From Butyricicoccus_A sp964387535 (GTDB taxonomy: Bacteria > Bacillota > Clostridia > Oscillospirales > Butyricicoccaceae): DNA of 64,000 bases. The stretch spans positions 7,050 through 71,049 of the forward strand of contig CAYLXH010000001.1 in the NCBI GenBank assembly GCA_964387535.1, given 5' to 3'. Shown one piece after another: positions 62,401 to 64,000 of the stretch. The translations under genes were made by a program, and so were the position numbers. Positions within the stretch are counted from its first letter, which is position 1; each line of letters starts with the position of its first letter. The notes beneath the pieces were generated by a model, which saw only the letters and a program-made list of their open reading frames with translations, searched no databases and had not been told where the DNA came from.

Positions 62401-63568
62401 CCTCGCCAAAATCGTCCGAGTAAATATCTGCAAAGATGCCGCCCGTCGTCTCATACAGCGTCTGATACGACGACTGATAGCGCGTGTCCGTAATGATGGA
62501 CGTCGTGATGTCCTGTTCTGCCAGAGCATCCGTGACATCCTGCAAATCCGTGTAACCGTAATTATTATCCGTCTTGGTATCCGCATCCGTCAGTACAAAC
62601 GCGAACTTATTGGCCTCACTGCGCCATTTCATCGTCGCAGCATCCGCTACCATTCCCAGCGCATCGACCGTGGTCTCATCACTGTCTCCGCCGCCGGTCG
62701 CATCAATTTCCGCCAAAATATTGACGACGGATTCCAGATCGGTACACCACGGAGAGCCGTCAACTTCCCACAGCTTCATCGGCTCATCACAGGTAATATC
62801 GCGGTATTCGATAAAGGCAAACCGGATGTCCAAACCGCGGCTCACCAGTGTCTCTGCCAGCGTCGAGATATTATCCTTTACGTCATTGATGCTGCTGCTC
62901 ATCGAGCCAGTCGCGTCAATGGCAAACACCATATCAACCTGATTGGAATCGTTTGTCGGAATATTCGCACCGGCCCAGCCGCCATTGTTATCAATGGTCT
63001 CCGAATGCAGCTGTATCTGATAGCGAATATAGTTTCCGTCCTCATCCTTCGGGAAATTGTTGAACAACGTTCCCCTTCCGTCGTTCTCCCCGCTCAACAA
63101 GCCACCGCCCTGTGCGATGGTTTTGTACGCCGATACCGTCGCATGCAGCTTTTCCTGCTTGGACAGGCCCTCCAGTGAGATCACTGCATTGCCGTCAGCA
63201 TCCGTTGCAGACTCTGCCTCCCGATAGATGTCACCGGAGTACAGCGCCGCGATCGCACCTTGTACCGGTACGGTCTCCCCCGTCGTCGCGTCCGTCGCTG
63301 TAACATGAACGGTCAGCGTGTTTGTCACATCGTCCTCGGCCAGTACGGTGACAGCGGTCTCCTCGCCATCCAGGTACTTGCTGTAATCCCACGACTCTGG
63401 ATCGTAGTCCGCATCATTGTTGTTTTCCTGCCCGGAAGACACTTCTTCCGTCACGGCTTCCACCGAGATCTGTTCTGCCGTCTCGTCGGTATCCGCCGCC
63501 AATGCTGTTTCCGCACTGGTGATAACCATCGCCATGCAGAGCAGCATCGCCAAAATTCGTCGTTTCAT
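59417..63568 (-). CDS. Large secreted vWA protein with CLCA-like metalloprotease motif and Ig-like repeats
   Basis: 1383 residues. Signal peptide (about 1-24), an acidic spacer and an Ig/CNA-like segment (about 70-150), a vWA domain (about 210-410; MIDAS DATGSMS, Asp218-Ser222-Ser224), then HETGH (572-576) followed by FFDEY (581-585) and a Met-turn-like NFGLMD (602-607). The spacing HExxH-x6-DEY is the one in CLCA-family proteases (HEWAHLRWGVFDEY). Further on: Ca-binding DKDGDGIPDWYC and DDDGDGLTN repeats (about 1030 and 1060), a Big_2-type Ig domain (about 1090-1175), and an FN3-like domain (about 1300-1383). No LPXTG anchor. Likely secreted or wall-associated; target unknown. Confidence 0.85.
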   Translation of the reverse strand: MKRRILAMLLCMAMVITSAETALAADTDETAEQISVEAVTEEVSSGQENNNDADYDPESWDYSKYLDGEETAVTVLAEDDVTNTLTVHVTATDATTGETVPVQGAIAALYSGDIYREAESATDADGNAVISLEGLSKQEKLHATVSAYKTIAQGGGLLSGENDGRGTLFNNFPKDEDGNYIRYQIQLHSETIDNNGGWAGANIPTNDSNQVDMVFAIDATGSMSSSINDVKDNISTLAETLVSRGLDIRFAFIEYRDITCDEPMKLWEVDGSPWCTDLESVVNILAEIDATGGGDSDETTVDALGMVADAATMKWRSEANKFAFVLTDADTKTDNNYGYTDLQDVTDALAEQDITTSIITDTRYQSSYQTLYETTGGIFADIYSDDFGEEMLALAENVTTTIAKEMTLNLHEPRMMVNMSVCYLAEKAESKKAEYQQGVKRMLNEYAKDVAQATDGHVLIDNILLFTASNLQQFYNTANRASKADIRIETDESSWGKIHSNAYVSGFYDGSTVSVTDDYIDLFNSWAKNMKGASELSGKSTYRRIQMSGVEGAGWNNSMLDEAAAYATTVTHETGHYLLCFFDEYMDGDGINWTSSNRPYSNFGLMDGQHEDIEISKANIDYAYRGGDFTTGADTRHSSIYHQSCEGTLAEMLETGRTLEPGSLLEGADNYVIDYTEVSGSRDRTANYSYASLTDDDYIILSSTGTSAAGDELLTAAKETTESLGAVSVEEDGDGLRLMLVPTTDADYHLYVQTGDSYEEVALTAADDAQTAELNVGAGALASFRIVAESGEEAQYNQYYIDRSESNTGGYAYVSMDCAVNAYTIPESETVYTYVADNTTYTNGEYQSINQATAISTKDDVGLSEGKIYSVASCTGDMDYSSLSWFKYAGGVWTQLDTEYLEEEDDNVGASAELSGDGLYVLMAKAASKETAKPATNVTYTQSEDNDAVVTVAFDDPNENSKFYHVYYSDSAFDSAEDDGVVQRTYPADSTELTLDLLEREREVYLAVQSVQEDGSKSELSEAVRVTAGAADKDGDGIPDWYCDKYGLWAPDGTEKDIANSDDDGDGLTNLEEYEGGSDPLDPDDPVHTSNIAVGGVTVTPGTLELDNGTSATITAEITPLNADNQNVEWSVADKSVASIKADGKTCVVTAKGEGSTTVTVKTADGGYAAKCAVTVIGTHVHEYQTKIVKASPDKAGSITKVCSCGEVESERIIAAPASAELSNSEYVYSGKTKHPKVEAVYDTNGRKISSSNYETTLPNNKKVGTYEMTVTFVGDYYEGTLTSKFVINPRATTIKSITRLSKGFKVKWTKKISQTSGYQVQYWKKNAGAKKTETISDANRQSKTISKLARNTSYYVRVRTYKTVNGKWYYSSWSKKKTVKTR

Positions 63569-63702
63569 GATACCTATCCTCTCTTATTTTTTCGGAGAAA
63601 CACCCCGTTTGTATAATTTTACAGCGTTTTTCTCACAATTGCAAGATAAAATCCACAACCAATGCTGGCATATCTCCGCTTTTTTTGTCACTTTGTTAAA
63701 AA

Positions 63703-63744
63703 AGCGGCCACAGGAGTTGCCTCCTGTGGCCGCTGATCATCCAG
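63703..63744 (-). terminator. Terminator of the EF-G-like gene
   Basis: 14-bp stem AGCGGCCACAGGAG / CTCCTGTGGCCGCT (63713-63744) followed by TTTTTTAAC on the minus strand. Confidence 0.95.
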
Positions 63745-63750
63745 ATACCC

Positions 63751-64000
63751 TTATTCCTTTTCCTGGCTGTCTGCAATGACTTTCTCCTGTACCTGCGGCG
63801 GAGCGTCATCGTAGCGCTCAAACTGAGAAATAAACGAACCGCGTCCCTGCGTCATCGAACGCAGCGTAATAGCATAATCGCTGATCTCTGCCATCGGCAC
63901 TTCAGCAAGAATCTCCTGTCCGTCATCCGTTGGGTTCATACCCATGATGCGTCCACGGCGCTTATTGATGTCACCGATGACGTCGCCCATATAGGAATCC
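63751..64000 (-). CDS. Elongation factor G-like GTPase, C-terminal fragment
   Basis: Last 82 residues or so of a translation factor; the remainder is beyond position 64000. It has the EF-G domain V pattern: YMGDVIGDINKRRGRI, MGMNPTDDGQEILAEVP, YAITLRSMTQGRGSF and FERYDDAPPQVQEKV. The wording is closer to the second, EF-G2-like copy found in many Clostridia than to the main fusA next to rpsL/rpsG (tentative). Translation continues to the window edge with no start. It ends in DSQEKE and a strong terminator. Confidence 0.85.
   Translation of the reverse strand, partial: DSYMGDVIGDINKRRGRIMGMNPTDDGQEILAEVPMAEISDYAITLRSMTQGRGSFISQFERYDDAPPQVQEKVIADSQEKE

Noticed and set aside
1..64000. Mobile elements, CRISPR arrays, prophage, tRNA or rRNA genes
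   Set aside because: I saw no transposase or integrase, no regularly spaced repeats, and no cloverleaf or rRNA-like stretch; the gaps between genes are short and explained by promoters, terminators and leaders.

Overview
The window reads as a chromosome segment of an anaerobic, spore-former-lineage Firmicute (class Clostridia, probably Oscillospirales; a Butyricicoccus/Agathobaculum-type genome is my guess). Grounds: moderate GC with ordinary SigA-type promoters (TTGACA-17/18-TATAAT), strong AGGAGG ribosome binding sites, an exact CIRCE operator, WalR-type direct repeats, the anaerobic (cobalt-early) B12 pathway, and Clostridia-like F-ATPase and heat-shock genes. I see no rRNA, tRNA, insertion sequence, phage gene or CRISPR array.

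Layout. 1-20350 (minus strand) is one 23-gene cobalamin operon: cobalt uptake cbiMNQO, then cbiK-D-L-F-G-H-J-ET-A-cobT-cobU-cobS-cobU-like-cobC-cbiB-cobD-cobQ-cbiC and hemA, which runs off the left edge. It starts from one clear promoter and a long leader with two cobalamin-riboswitch-like elements separated by an intrinsic terminator. Many neighbours are joined by ATGA stop/start overlaps. Not seen here: uroporphyrinogen-III methyltransferase, sirohydrochlorin dehydrogenase and the corrinoid adenosyltransferase, which probably lie elsewhere or beyond the left edge. 20416-24135 holds a calcium-type P-ATPase and two small unknown genes. 24136-34795 holds a TetR regulator with an orphan dnaK, a degenerate CbiE/CbiT-like gene, a sodium symporter, small membrane and stress genes (ybjQ-like, mscL), a CIRCE-controlled htpG, a DMT transporter and an Old Yellow Enzyme homologue.

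34869-40742 looks like an envelope-stress module: htrA, a sensor kinase and a response regulator, followed by two tandem 3D-domain secreted proteins whose promoters each carry a WalR-type repeat in the same place. 40743-48514 is metabolic and envelope genes: a second Old Yellow Enzyme homologue with a phosphatase, rfbA, two transporters, and a cluster of a polytopic membrane protein, an amidase lipoprotein and a zinc-ribbon/YARHG protein.

48729-55618 is a complete F1Fo ATP synthase operon (atpZ-I-B-E-F-H-A-G-D-C) with three oddities: an in-frame TGA replaces the last Walker A glycine-side codon region of the beta subunit, epsilon lacks its C-terminal domain, and subunit c has a two-carboxylate sodium-type site. 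55710-58244 holds a 2-hydroxyacid dehydrogenase, pyrE and rpiA; 58439-59344 a lipid kinase; 59417-63568 a very large secreted vWA/metalloprotease-like protein; the right edge cuts an EF-G-like GTPase.

The best candidates for something not well described are the broken atpD, the truncated and motif-less CbiET paralogue, the vWA protein carrying a CLCA-like protease motif, and the short CobU-like protein inside the B12 operon.
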